The position numbers were made by a program, and so were the translations under genes. Below the pieces are notes generated by a model that worked only from the letters and a program-made list of their open reading frames with translations, was not told the origin of the DNA and made no database searches. This document shows, one piece after another, positions 1 through 8,082 of a DNA stretch of 35,481 bases. Source of the DNA: a virus; the IMG/VR virus record IMGVR_UViG_3300017783_000089, positions 1-35,481 of that record. One strand, 5' to 3'. Numbering within the stretch: position 1 is the stretch's first letter; every line of letters starts with the position of its first letter.

Positions 1-2178
1 ACCATCAGCATCTTCTAGAACTTTGTAAATTCTCTGCTTGCCATTCAAGAAAGAAATATCAGGACTATTATTTGTTGGTAGTCCTTCAATTAAAATCTCT
101 TGACCTTCTTTTAGTTCGTGAGTATTTGATCTGCCAACTAGAGCACTGGTGTAGAAAACAACACCACCAATATCTTCTGAATTACCATACAAATTGCTCT
201 GGAAACCATTTTGTGAAATACTAGGATCGTTCTGTAAAGAGAAGTCAATTCTAGAAATAGGTAGAGTTGCGGTTATATCTTCGTCATACGATACAACCTC
301 ACCTTCAGCTCTAATTGATACAACGTCTGTAGAGTCAAATGTTTCTGTAACTACAGATGCATTGAATATATTGATTGATCCGTTGCCTACACCGTCCCAT
401 GCTGGAGAATTGAGAATAGGTACAACTACAACATCCCAATAAGTTGGGGTATTCTCGTCATCTGGTGTAACAGAAGCAACTTCATAATAACCAGCTGTAA
501 AGTAAGTATCTGTGATATCATCTAGATACAGATAAGTACCACCAGGAATAGTTGGTTCTGGATCTGTTCCAGTAAATCTCAGGGTGTTTGTTCCACTAAC
601 ACCACTACAAGTGAGGTTTGTAACTTGAGCTCCAGTAGAACCAGAAAGGAGATATCTAAATTGCTCACCAGCGATAAACGAACCACTGGTTAGTCTTACA
701 TCAACATTACCATTGATGTATGCACTAGCACCTGTTGTTACGTCAAATTCAACATCGATTAGTATTGCTCTAGAACCAGTGTTAACACCAATTACTTCAA
801 TACCAGTTACAAGTTGCTGTAGACCAGTGTTTTGCTGGAAAGCAACACGGAATTCGTCGTTTCCAAAAATTTGATGACCAATTGGATACGATACACCAAA
901 GTCGCCATTGGTCTCATTATCAATGATGATTCTTTGCTTGTCATCGAAGACCATAGCAAAGTCCCAAGTAGCAACTGGGTCACCATTGGAATCAATTTGG
1001 TCGCGGTATGTAACACCAATAACGTAGTTCTTATCACCAAACTTGAAAATATGTTTATTGGCATTTGCTGGTCTGATAATTACCAGACGGAGGTTGTCTC
1101 CAACAACAGAGCAGTCAGGTGGTAGAGAAATTGGGTTATCTTCTACGTAGTCACCACCAGAAACAACTAGTGTTTCTTTTACTCCAACTGTAGCCCAAGC
1201 AAGTTGTGCTGCCTTTTTAATTGTGCGAACAGGGTTAACTGCTGAACGACCATCGTTCAGGTCAGAACCAATTTGTTCAGAAACGTAAATACGACCACCA
1301 ACGTCATTAGTTGCCAGGTTGAGGACGTATTCTGTCGTAGCAATCTTGTCTGATCTATCACCAAGTAAAGGTGTAATAGAACGTGGATAAACACCAGCTT
1401 CTCCAGTTTCTTGATACTTAAATGAATTTGGATCATCTACGCGAAAACCAATATGCTTTAATTGAACTTCGCCGTTAGTAAGGATACCATCGGTATGTTC
1501 TGGAGCTAGAGTACCTGTCTCACCAGCATTCAGTGCTTGGTAAACATTATTACCAAAATATCTGTAGGAATTTTCCTGAATAATAACATTAGGGGACCAG
1601 ATAGTACCACTACTGTTAACATAAGTCTTGAAGTTTGGACCTCTTAGTTCTAGGTCTGGAGTAACAAAGTTGTCAATATCGAGGTTCAGAACTCTCGCCG
1701 TATCGGAAATGATAGACGTAGACGTTCTAATAGCACCGTTGATATCAAGTTCAAATTCAACAGTATCCAATTCTGCTACAAGAGAAGCACCCTGACCATT
1801 ACCACCAGTAACAGATACAGTAGGAGCAGAACTATAACCAGAACCAGGATTATTAACAGCAACGTTAATAACACGTCCGTTAAAAATAAACGCGGAAGCC
1901 TGTGCTTGAACACCTCCAGCACTAGTTGGCGGGTCAACGGTGACAGTTGGAATTACAGTATATCCAGAACCACCCGAGGCAACATTAATGTTGTTTACTC
2001 GTTCTCCTGTTCTGTTAATACCAACGCGAGGCAATCCAGTCGCAGCATCAAGTTCAGTTCTGACAATCTCTCTTTCAAGAGCGCCAGTACCTCCCCTAAT
2101 GGTTAATTCATTATCACCGATGAGTTGTGGTTTTGAACCTCTAATAAACTCTTTATCGGAATTAATGTTAAAACTCAT
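1..2178 (-). CDS. Virion structural protein with beta-helix (tailspike-like) region, C-terminus cut off by window edge
   Basis: This is the N-terminal 726 residues of a large protein whose frame is still open at base 1. It starts at ATG 2178, with a GGAGA about 11 nt upstream. Residues 66-135 hold two G-x-G-Y modules (SGGSGYT, NPGSGYS) of the kind found in the neighbouring large proteins. Residues 296-375 read GRIYVSEQIGSDLNDG, then P-x-x-T-I-x-x-A-A, then VVSGGDYVEDNPISLPP. That is the usual opening of right-handed parallel beta-helix (pectate-lyase/tailspike-like) domains. No catalytic residues can be assigned. It is the last gene of a run of tail and baseplate genes, so a fibre or tailspike attached to the baseplate is a reasonable inference. 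The exact role and full length are unknown. A CTAAATA late-promoter-like element lies 38 nt before the start. Confidence 0.85.
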   Translation of the reverse strand, partial: MSFNINSDKEFIRGSKPQLIGDNELTIRGGTGALEREIVRTELDAATGLPRVGINRTGERVNNINVASGGSGYTVIPTVTVDPPTSAGGVQAQASAFIFNGRVINVAVNNPGSGYSSAPTVSVTGGNGQGASLVAELDTVEFELDINGAIRTSTSIISDTARVLNLDIDNFVTPDLELRGPNFKTYVNSSGTIWSPNVIIQENSYRYFGNNVYQALNAGETGTLAPEHTDGILTNGEVQLKHIGFRVDDPNSFKYQETGEAGVYPRSITPLLGDRSDKIATTEYVLNLATNDVGGRIYVSEQIGSDLNDGRSAVNPVRTIKKAAQLAWATVGVKETLVVSGGDYVEDNPISLPPDCSVVGDNLRLVIIRPANANKHIFKFGDKNYVIGVTYRDQIDSNGDPVATWDFAMVFDDKQRIIIDNETNGDFGVSYPIGHQIFGNDEFRVAFQQNTGLQQLVTGIEVIGVNTGSRAILIDVEFDVTTGASAYINGNVDVRLTSGSFIAGEQFRYLLSGSTGAQVTNLTCSGVSGTNTLRFTGTDPEPTIPGGTYLYLDDITDTYFTAGYYEVASVTPDDENTPTYWDVVVVPILNSPAWDGVGNGSINIFNASVVTETFDSTDVVSIRAEGEVVSYDEDITATLPISRIDFSLQNDPSISQNGFQSNLYGNSEDIGGVVFYTSALVGRSNTHELKEGQEILIEGLPTNNSPDISFLNGKQRIYKVLEDADG

Positions 2179-2215
2179 GGTATCAACTATCTCCAGACCC
2201 GTTTATCCTAGTTTA

Positions 2216-2222
2216 TATTTAG
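2216..2222 (-). promoter_or_regulatory. Late-promoter-like element CTAAATA
   Basis: The minus strand reads GCTAAATATAAAC in the 46-bp gap between the 166-residue gene and the gene starting at 2178. CTAAATA resembles the T4 late -10 element TATAAATA and recurs as an exact 7-mer before the gene at 34897. Position, strand and distance (38 nt before ATG) fit. The motif is short and AT-rich, so chance occurrence is possible. Confidence 0.4.
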
Positions 2223-2224
2223 CA

Positions 2225-2725
2225 TCACTGCCACTCGATACTGACGACTTCAGTAACTGCAACCCACTTAATATTATTTGTTGTACCTGCTCTAGTTGTG
2301 TTGTAACTAAATCGATTTGAAGACCCTAGTGGATCAATGTTCCACGTCTGTCCACTGGGGACATCATCTTTGATAACCGTTCTCATACTAGACAAAACAG
2401 TAGTAGCTCCAACACTATCACAAAATACTACAGACTCAAGTTTTGCTGAGTAAACAGTGCCAGAAGCATTGACTCCCATAATGTGTCCAGTGACAAAATT
2501 AAGGGTATCGTTTTCAATGGTAACTTGTGTGCCATTAACATCCAGTTGAAGAACTGCTGTGTTTAAACCACGTAAGATGAATGTACGACGCGCACTATCT
2601 GTATACTCAGAGTTTTTGATTTCTAGAGTATTCAAATCTTTTGCGTTTCTTAACTCATCAACAATAACAGTCTTATCGATGGAAAACCCACCTGTTGAGT
2701 CAAATTTTTCTTTTGTAGTTGCCAT
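2225..2725 (-). CDS. Conserved-looking 166-residue virion-associated protein, function unknown
   Basis: The ORF starts at ATG 2725, one base after the TAA of the 1,717-residue gene (TAA-A-ATG), and has a weak AAGAAG ribosome site inside that gene's last codons. The two genes are therefore probably translated in tandem. The protein is mostly beta-type and polar, with a single cysteine and no signal peptide or membrane segment. I recognise no domain or catalytic motif. Its place between two large tail-fibre-like genes suggests a virion or fibre-attachment component, but that rests on position only. A chaperone or adaptor for the neighbouring fibre is an alternative. Confidence 0.8.
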   Translation of the reverse strand: MATTKEKFDSTGGFSIDKTVIVDELRNAKDLNTLEIKNSEYTDSARRTFILRGLNTAVLQLDVNGTQVTIENDTLNFVTGHIMGVNASGTVYSAKLESVVFCDSVGATTVLSSMRTVIKDDVPSGQTWNIDPLGSSNRFSYNTTRAGTTNNIKWVAVTEVVSIEWQ

Positions 2726-2726
2726 T

Positions 2727-5700
2727 TTACTTCTTAGTGATGGTGGAGGTTACAGTAATATTTACCGTTTCAGTTGTTGGAACATTAGAACCAATTGCAA
2801 TATTGAGTCTAACTTCATTAGAACCAGTAACTTCAAATGTCGGAACAATTAGTTGTGTGCCAGTTCTGACATTACCATATTCTGTATGGAATACATTGGT
2901 ATTGTCATCAGTAATTCCAAATTCAATAAACTCTTTTTCGTTAGATGTAGTATTGTGAGCAACAATAACTGTCTTGGCTCCCATGGCAGTTGCCGTAGGA
3001 TAAAGGATAGAGTTTGTATTATTTACAGTTCCTTGTGTTAATGAAACTTTATCAGTCAGAATCTTAATATCATTAAGTTCAAATTCTCGCAGGTCACCAT
3101 CAAAAACTTTAACTTGATTGATGGTTCCAGTTCCAAAACCTGTGTTGAGGTATACATCACCTTGGTTATCGAGTCTCAAGACTGGTTCGACAAAAAGACC
3201 ACTAGAAAGTCCAATATCAAAGTATTGCTTGCTACCATGCAAGAATGTTGTATCTACAGCGGTGTTGTCTAATGTTGTTGCAGCACCATCAAATGTCATT
3301 AGAGATGCTGTAATCTCAAATTCATCAGAAGTAGATGAAACAATTGTATCTACAGTATCAAACTGCAATTCTGTAGTAGTCAGTCTTAATGTATTATTAC
3401 CATCGTTATAGAAATACAAGACATTTTCATTTGCTCCAGGTGAAGTTTCTGGAATAATATAAGTATTTTGGTCAACGTCTTTTACTCCACCAAGAGAACC
3501 CCAGTTTGATCCATCGTATCCTTCAAACTGTGTTGCTGAAGTATTGAATCGAATACTGCCTTGTGCTTGAACTCCTCTTTCACCATCGGTGCCAACTGGA
3601 ATTACAATTGAAGACGCAGCATCAATAGTTAACTTTTTACCAGCATTTGGTCTGATGACCAAATCACTAACGTCAGTGCTAATGGTATTGTCTGCCAAAC
3701 GCAGTTCTGAATTAATAACAACTGGACATGCAGCATCAGGTCCGATTCTAACTTCTTCAATCTCTTCAAATGTTAAAGGTGCAACTGCTAACTGAGACCA
3801 TGTAAGAATTGCAGTACCATTTAGTTGATTACCTGTGGTGTGGATAGGTTCGTTACCACTAGTTCCAGTTGTACCAGCAACCGTAACTTCGTATAAGTTA
3901 TTCAACCACTTGACATATTGACCAATTGTTACTGGAGTATTTGCTGTCCAAGTTTGATATGCAGGTGCATTGACTGCTGGAGATTGAATCTTTTTATTAG
4001 TTACAAACTCTAACTTGGTTGGACCAAACTTAACAGTATTGATAGCATCGTTATAGAACCAAAGGGTATTATCATTAGAACCAATTGTTTGTTCTGCAAT
4101 GATATAAGTATTGCCATCTAGGTCTCTAACACCACCAAGAGAAGACCATGCTTGAGATGTAGCACTGTATCCTTCATATTGGTTTGTTTGTGTATTGAAT
4201 CTGATAGATCCATTACCAACTGCTGCTGCGCCAGGTCTTTCTGATGTATCGCCAGCAGGAATGTTAATTGCTGTAGTTCCTTCTACTTTGACAACTCTAC
4301 CAGTAGCTGGTTCTAAAACTAGGTCGGAAGTTACAGAGCGAACCTCATTGTTTTCTAAAACAAGTTCACTATTAATATTAATTGTATTAGTAGTTACAAA
4401 AGTACCACCGATCGTTAGGTTACCAGTAGATTCCGCAACAGTAAATGCACTACCAACCGCAAGATCAGCAGACACGTTAACATTACTTGTGTTTAATGTA
4501 ATCGTATTGGTGGTGATATTAGTTAAGTTTGTTACCTCAATGTCTCCTCCATCGATCCTTGGAGCAGTTAGAGTTCCCGATATATTAGCAGCACTTGATG
4601 ACAATTGCTGAGAAACTACTTCCACCAAGGTAATAGTTCCAGTATCGACATCTTGTCTAATTGTATCAGATACTTGAGTTTGAGTTACAGTAACTTCAAA
4701 TCCACTACCAAATACTTTGGGGTTATTTGGATCTGATGTTATAGTTGCTTCGCTACCGATGTCACCACCAGACTCAGCATTTTCTGGATCATTAATTGAG
4801 TTGTAGTAATATAGTGTAGTTGGAGTATTTGCAGTAACTGTAATCTCAACATCATTTTGATTACGAATTACACCATCAGTATACTCATTACCAGCGAATG
4901 TCAGAGTTACTAGACCAGAAACTAGTGGGGCATCTGATAGAGTAATTGTTGTTGCATTATCAACAGATTCAACAGTTGTATTGATTGCCAATTCTCCAGC
5001 ACCAGTTCCAGTCTCTGTTACTGTCATTCCAGCAACGATACCAGCTGATGAGGTTACAGTAATTTGTGTAGAAGTAGAATCAAGGGTCGTACTAACACTC
5101 TCTACTAAACTTGGTGCTTTAGATCCACCTGGCAGTGCAGAGAAAGCAAATGTATGTACATTGTTTGATGCATCAGATGTATCAATCTGATACTTATTAC
5201 CAACATAGAAAGTTAGATCTGGATGCATTTGTGGTCCAGAACCAATATCAAGGAAGAACTTATTTCTAGTTGTTCCTGCTGTATTGATGGTATATTCAGT
5301 TGTTCCATAAGAAGCAGTGGTAGCACCAACAATAATGCTTTCCGCATCAGCGAACCCAGCAGCATATGTAATAATGTTGGCGATGTTTCCACCAGCAGTA
5401 TTGACTACATAAACTTCTGCATCTGTGCTTAGAGAAGCACCATTAATAGTAACGGTAACATCATCTGCTGGACTTGCACCACCAACTAGGTTTCCGCCAA
5501 TCGTACAAGTGTCTGTGTCTGCATAGAACAAACCACCAGTAAATATAACTGTGCTAACGTCACCAGCACTGTCTCTAGAAATATCAATGGTACCACCCTG
5601 TCCATTTCCAGATGTTGTGAATACTGTAATTCCAGAATATACGGCAGATGCTTCTGCTAGAATAGTTGAACCAGCACCACTTACTGATTGTGGCACACCA

Positions 5701-7880
5701 TCGGCAACTTTAACAACATCACCAACACTAATTGCAGAAGACGTAACTGCACTAGAGAATGTGATTAGTTGAGTTGGTTGTGTTGTAAGTGTGTATATAA
5801 TTGGTTGTGTGAGTGAAGATGCGTCTACACTCAGACTATCGCCAATGTTGTATCCATTACCATCATCAGACAGTGTGAACACTGTATCATCAATAACTCC
5901 TAGAGCGTCAATTGTAAATGCGAATGGAGTTGTTCCTACTCCAAATGGAGGTGCAAAGTCTAGAACTGCAGCACCAGGAGTTGTTGGTGAAGCAGAAAGA
6001 ACAATTTGATTTGGTGTAGTTGTTAGATCTACAGAAGAAACTGTGGTGTCGTCAGCGAGAACACCAGCACCACTTACTTTACTAACAGTATATCCACCAA
6101 AAATACCAGAAGCATCGGCAACTTCAATCGTAGATAGTCCAAGTGGAGAAACAAAAGTCAAGGTTGCTGCACCACCAGTGATTGCAGGACCAGACATAGT
6201 AATCTGGGTAGCATTATCAACCGTTTGAACAGTTAGTGTTCCAGAACCAGCATCACCAGTGCTTCCAGCATCAGTGTAGATATTCATTCCTGGGTTGATT
6301 CCTGCAGTAGTTGTCATTGCGACAACAGCAGAAGAACCAGTGAGAGTTGCAGATGCACCGTTTACCTGTCCAGGCAGTGTAGAAGATATACTAGAGACTG
6401 CTACTGGTAGAGTTTGAATATCACCTACTGCATGATCAGTTCCATAAGATGAAATCGTAATTGCATCAATTTTACCAGGGTTACTAGTTACTGTGTACGA
6501 GAATCCAGATCCACCGCCTCCACCTAGGTCAGAGTCTGCAGCACTTAGAATATTACCAGTTACATAATTTTGTCCATTGTCTGTAAATACAACGGCAGTA
6601 ACTTCACCGTCATATACAGGACCACTTAACGTAAATTCTAATCCAGTACCAGCACCACCCAAGAAACTATTTGGGAAATTTACAACGTCGCCTGCTTGAT
6701 ATCCAATGCCACCAGAAGCAGTGATAATACCAGTAGCAGATCCACTAGTAATAGTGATGTCATAAGAAGTACCGTAACCATAAGATCCAGCAGTACCAGA
6801 TACGATATTAATTGTTGCACCCATGCCAGCATGGACAGAACAATTGTATTGTATAACAGTACCAACGGTTGCTTCAGGAAGAACGATAATATCTGCGAAT
6901 GCTCCAGCACTACCAGGAGTACCGTTAGAAAGCATGATGTATTCTGCAGGTAAGAAACTACCTACACTATCATTGAACATCAACGGATGACCAGTATTTG
7001 ATGCATCAGACTGGTCAAATCTGTAAGTATTACCGACGACCAAATTTAGTACAGCTTGATTTTGACCATCAATTTGGAAAATCTCTGCTGGTGGTGGTGT
7101 TCCTCCATTTGCTACTGTACTAACAGCAAATGTTTGTGTTGGTGTATTAAATGCTTGTACAAATGTATACACACCATCTGGGTATCCAGAACCAGCGTTG
7201 GAAATAGTACCAGGATATTGGGTATTACCAGTAATAGTAATCGTTGCTTCCGCACCAGTTCCTGAACCACCTGTAATAGGGACATCGGTATATGTTCCAG
7301 GAACATACGCGGAACCCTCTACAATGTCTCCTATAATACCATCTACATCAAAGTCAGCAAACATTCCTAGTGTAGGGGACCCACTAGAAACAAATGGTTG
7401 TGCTGCATAACTACCAGCAGCATAGTTAGCACCTGTGTTAGTAACTGTGCCTTTAAATTCTAGTACAACAATATCTGCAGTTGCACCTTCACCAGATCCA
7501 CCAGTCAAAATTACACTACTATAGTTGCCAGTATCGTAGTTTTGACCCTGGTTTACAACTGTTAAACCAGACTGAACAAGAATCTTCTTTCTTACTTTGA
7601 TATCTCTGTAACTAATTACCTCTAAAGGTGCATAGTCGAATAGATTTTTACCAGCAGAAACAATACCCAAAGTTCCTGTATCTGCCTTGAAGATACCCAG
7701 TGATGAATCGCTAGTGAACGCCAAACTTGGCGTAACTCTAGTTCCATCACCAATTTTTAGTTCTCCAGTAGCGAGGTTACTACCACCAGATGTGACATCG
7801 AAAATTTGGGTACTGATGTCATTAATTTTTAACCTTTGCTGTTCAAAGGTATCAGTACGTGCTACATTAATTGCTGGCAT
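2727..7880 (-). CDS. Giant tail/baseplate structural protein (1,717 aa) with cupredoxin-like domain
   Basis: A repeat-rich, extended protein. Residues 105-240 carry four G-x-x-Y beta modules (for example NQGQNYDTGNY, NAGSGYPDGVY). Residues 266-361 form a cupredoxin-like domain with H298, C347, H350 and M353 in YNCSVHAGM, the type-1 copper ligand order. Residues 512-576, 581-642 and 933-996 are three copies of a small beta domain (AGI..GM, VDNAT.I). A second cupredoxin-like stretch (873-1030) is split by the third copy and lacks the Cys/His/Met cluster. Residues 1171-1292 and 1391-1507 are a direct duplication (SIRFNT, EGY, SLGGV.D, NTYII). The start at 7880 overlaps the preceding gene by 14 nt, with GAGAG about 11 nt upstream. 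A baseplate-fibre role is inferred from context; copper binding has not been shown. Confidence 0.88.
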   Translation of the reverse strand: MPAINVARTDTFEQQRLKINDISTQIFDVTSGGSNLATGELKIGDGTRVTPSLAFTSDSSLGIFKADTGTLGIVSAGKNLFDYAPLEVISYRDIKVRKKILVQSGLTVVNQGQNYDTGNYSSVILTGGSGEGATADIVVLEFKGTVTNTGANYAAGSYAAQPFVSSGSPTLGMFADFDVDGIIGDIVEGSAYVPGTYTDVPITGGSGTGAEATITITGNTQYPGTISNAGSGYPDGVYTFVQAFNTPTQTFAVSTVANGGTPPPAEIFQIDGQNQAVLNLVVGNTYRFDQSDASNTGHPLMFNDSVGSFLPAEYIMLSNGTPGSAGAFADIIVLPEATVGTVIQYNCSVHAGMGATINIVSGTAGSYGYGTSYDITITSGSATGIITASGGIGYQAGDVVNFPNSFLGGAGTGLEFTLSGPVYDGEVTAVVFTDNGQNYVTGNILSAADSDLGGGGGSGFSYTVTSNPGKIDAITISSYGTDHAVGDIQTLPVAVSSISSTLPGQVNGASATLTGSSAVVAMTTTAGINPGMNIYTDAGSTGDAGSGTLTVQTVDNATQITMSGPAITGGAATLTFVSPLGLSTIEVADASGIFGGYTVSKVSGAGVLADDTTVSSVDLTTTPNQIVLSASPTTPGAAVLDFAPPFGVGTTPFAFTIDALGVIDDTVFTLSDDGNGYNIGDSLSVDASSLTQPIIYTLTTQPTQLITFSSAVTSSAISVGDVVKVADGVPQSVSGAGSTILAEASAVYSGITVFTTSGNGQGGTIDISRDSAGDVSTVIFTGGLFYADTDTCTIGGNLVGGASPADDVTVTINGASLSTDAEVYVVNTAGGNIANIITYAAGFADAESIIVGATTASYGTTEYTINTAGTTRNKFFLDIGSGPQMHPDLTFYVGNKYQIDTSDASNNVHTFAFSALPGGSKAPSLVESVSTTLDSTSTQITVTSSAGIVAGMTVTETGTGAGELAINTTVESVDNATTITLSDAPLVSGLVTLTFAGNEYTDGVIRNQNDVEITVTANTPTTLYYYNSINDPENAESGGDIGSEATITSDPNNPKVFGSGFEVTVTQTQVSDTIRQDVDTGTITLVEVVSQQLSSSAANISGTLTAPRIDGGDIEVTNLTNITTNTITLNTSNVNVSADLAVGSAFTVAESTGNLTIGGTFVTTNTININSELVLENNEVRSVTSDLVLEPATGRVVKVEGTTAINIPAGDTSERPGAAAVGNGSIRFNTQTNQYEGYSATSQAWSSLGGVRDLDGNTYIIAEQTIGSNDNTLWFYNDAINTVKFGPTKLEFVTNKKIQSPAVNAPAYQTWTANTPVTIGQYVKWLNNLYEVTVAGTTGTSGNEPIHTTGNQLNGTAILTWSQLAVAPLTFEEIEEVRIGPDAACPVVINSELRLADNTISTDVSDLVIRPNAGKKLTIDAASSIVIPVGTDGERGVQAQGSIRFNTSATQFEGYDGSNWGSLGGVKDVDQNTYIIPETSPGANENVLYFYNDGNNTLRLTTTELQFDTVDTIVSSTSDEFEITASLMTFDGAATTLDNTAVDTTFLHGSKQYFDIGLSSGLFVEPVLRLDNQGDVYLNTGFGTGTINQVKVFDGDLREFELNDIKILTDKVSLTQGTVNNTNSILYPTATAMGAKTVIVAHNTTSNEKEFIEFGITDDNTNVFHTEYGNVRTGTQLIVPTFEVTGSNEVRLNIAIGSNVPTTETVNITVTSTITKK
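3360..4370 (-). repeat. Internal protein-level duplication of about 120 residues in the 1,717-residue protein
   Basis: Residues 1171-1292 and 1391-1507 align over their length. Both begin SEL-L-N, continue with DLV-P, then I-P-G, GSIRFNT, a Q-x-EGY, SLGGV-D, NTYII and NxLxFYND. The copies are separated by about 100 residues that contain a carbohydrate-module-like W/Y-rich stretch (YQTWTANTP, GQYVKW). The copies are diverged, so the duplication is old. The span given covers both copies and the spacer. Confidence 0.8.
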
Positions 7881-8073
7881 TTTTGATTAGCTCTCGCAGT
7901 AAGGATTTGATCTCAGAAACTTCATTCTTCAACATATTTATGTCGTCCAACGCGGAATTCAATTGCTTTGATTTTCTCCTCGCCTCTATAGCCGAGGAGT
8001 CCTTACATATGATGGCACCTGTGTTTAGGTCCCTTACGAGACTATCATGTCCCGTGACTTTTGCATATCCCAT
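7867..8073 (-). CDS. Small (68 aa) protein with C-terminal coiled coil, function unknown
   Basis: The ORF starts at ATG 8073, nine bases after the TAA of the large DUF4815-linked reading frame. It ends 14 nt inside the next gene, so translation is probably coupled. The N-terminal half (GYAKVTGHDSLVRDLNTGAI) is compact and basic-acidic mixed. Residues 35-65 form a clear amphipathic heptad pattern (LDDINMLKNEVSEIKSLLREL) typical of a short coiled coil. Small proteins of this build sit beside structural genes in T4-like marine phages, but I know of no defined function. An assembly factor or a trimerising fibre adaptor is an inference from the coiled coil and the location. No usual Shine-Dalgarno is visible. 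Confidence 0.8.
   Translation of the reverse strand: MGYAKVTGHDSLVRDLNTGAIICKDSSAIEARRKSKQLNSALDDINMLKNEVSEIKSLLRELIKNASN
7935..7942 (-). promoter_or_regulatory. Late-promoter-like element CATAAATA
   Basis: The minus strand reads GACATAAATATG inside the 68-residue gene, 55 nt before the ATG of the 1,717-residue gene. It fits an N-ATAAATA late motif, but it lies in coding sequence (Asp-Ile-Asn-Met), so selection on the protein could equally explain it. Confidence 0.25.
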
Positions 8074-8082
8074 ACGCGGAAA

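Noticed and set aside
1940-2320. 126-residue plus-strand ORF spanning the gap between two minus-strand genes
   Set aside because: It covers the start of one well-supported gene and the end of another on the opposite strand; its sequence has no coherent protein character.
6540-6620. Gly-rich run (DLGGGGGSGF) as a frameshift or sequencing artefact
   Set aside because: The frame stays open on both sides with matching beta-module content, so it reads as a normal flexible linker.
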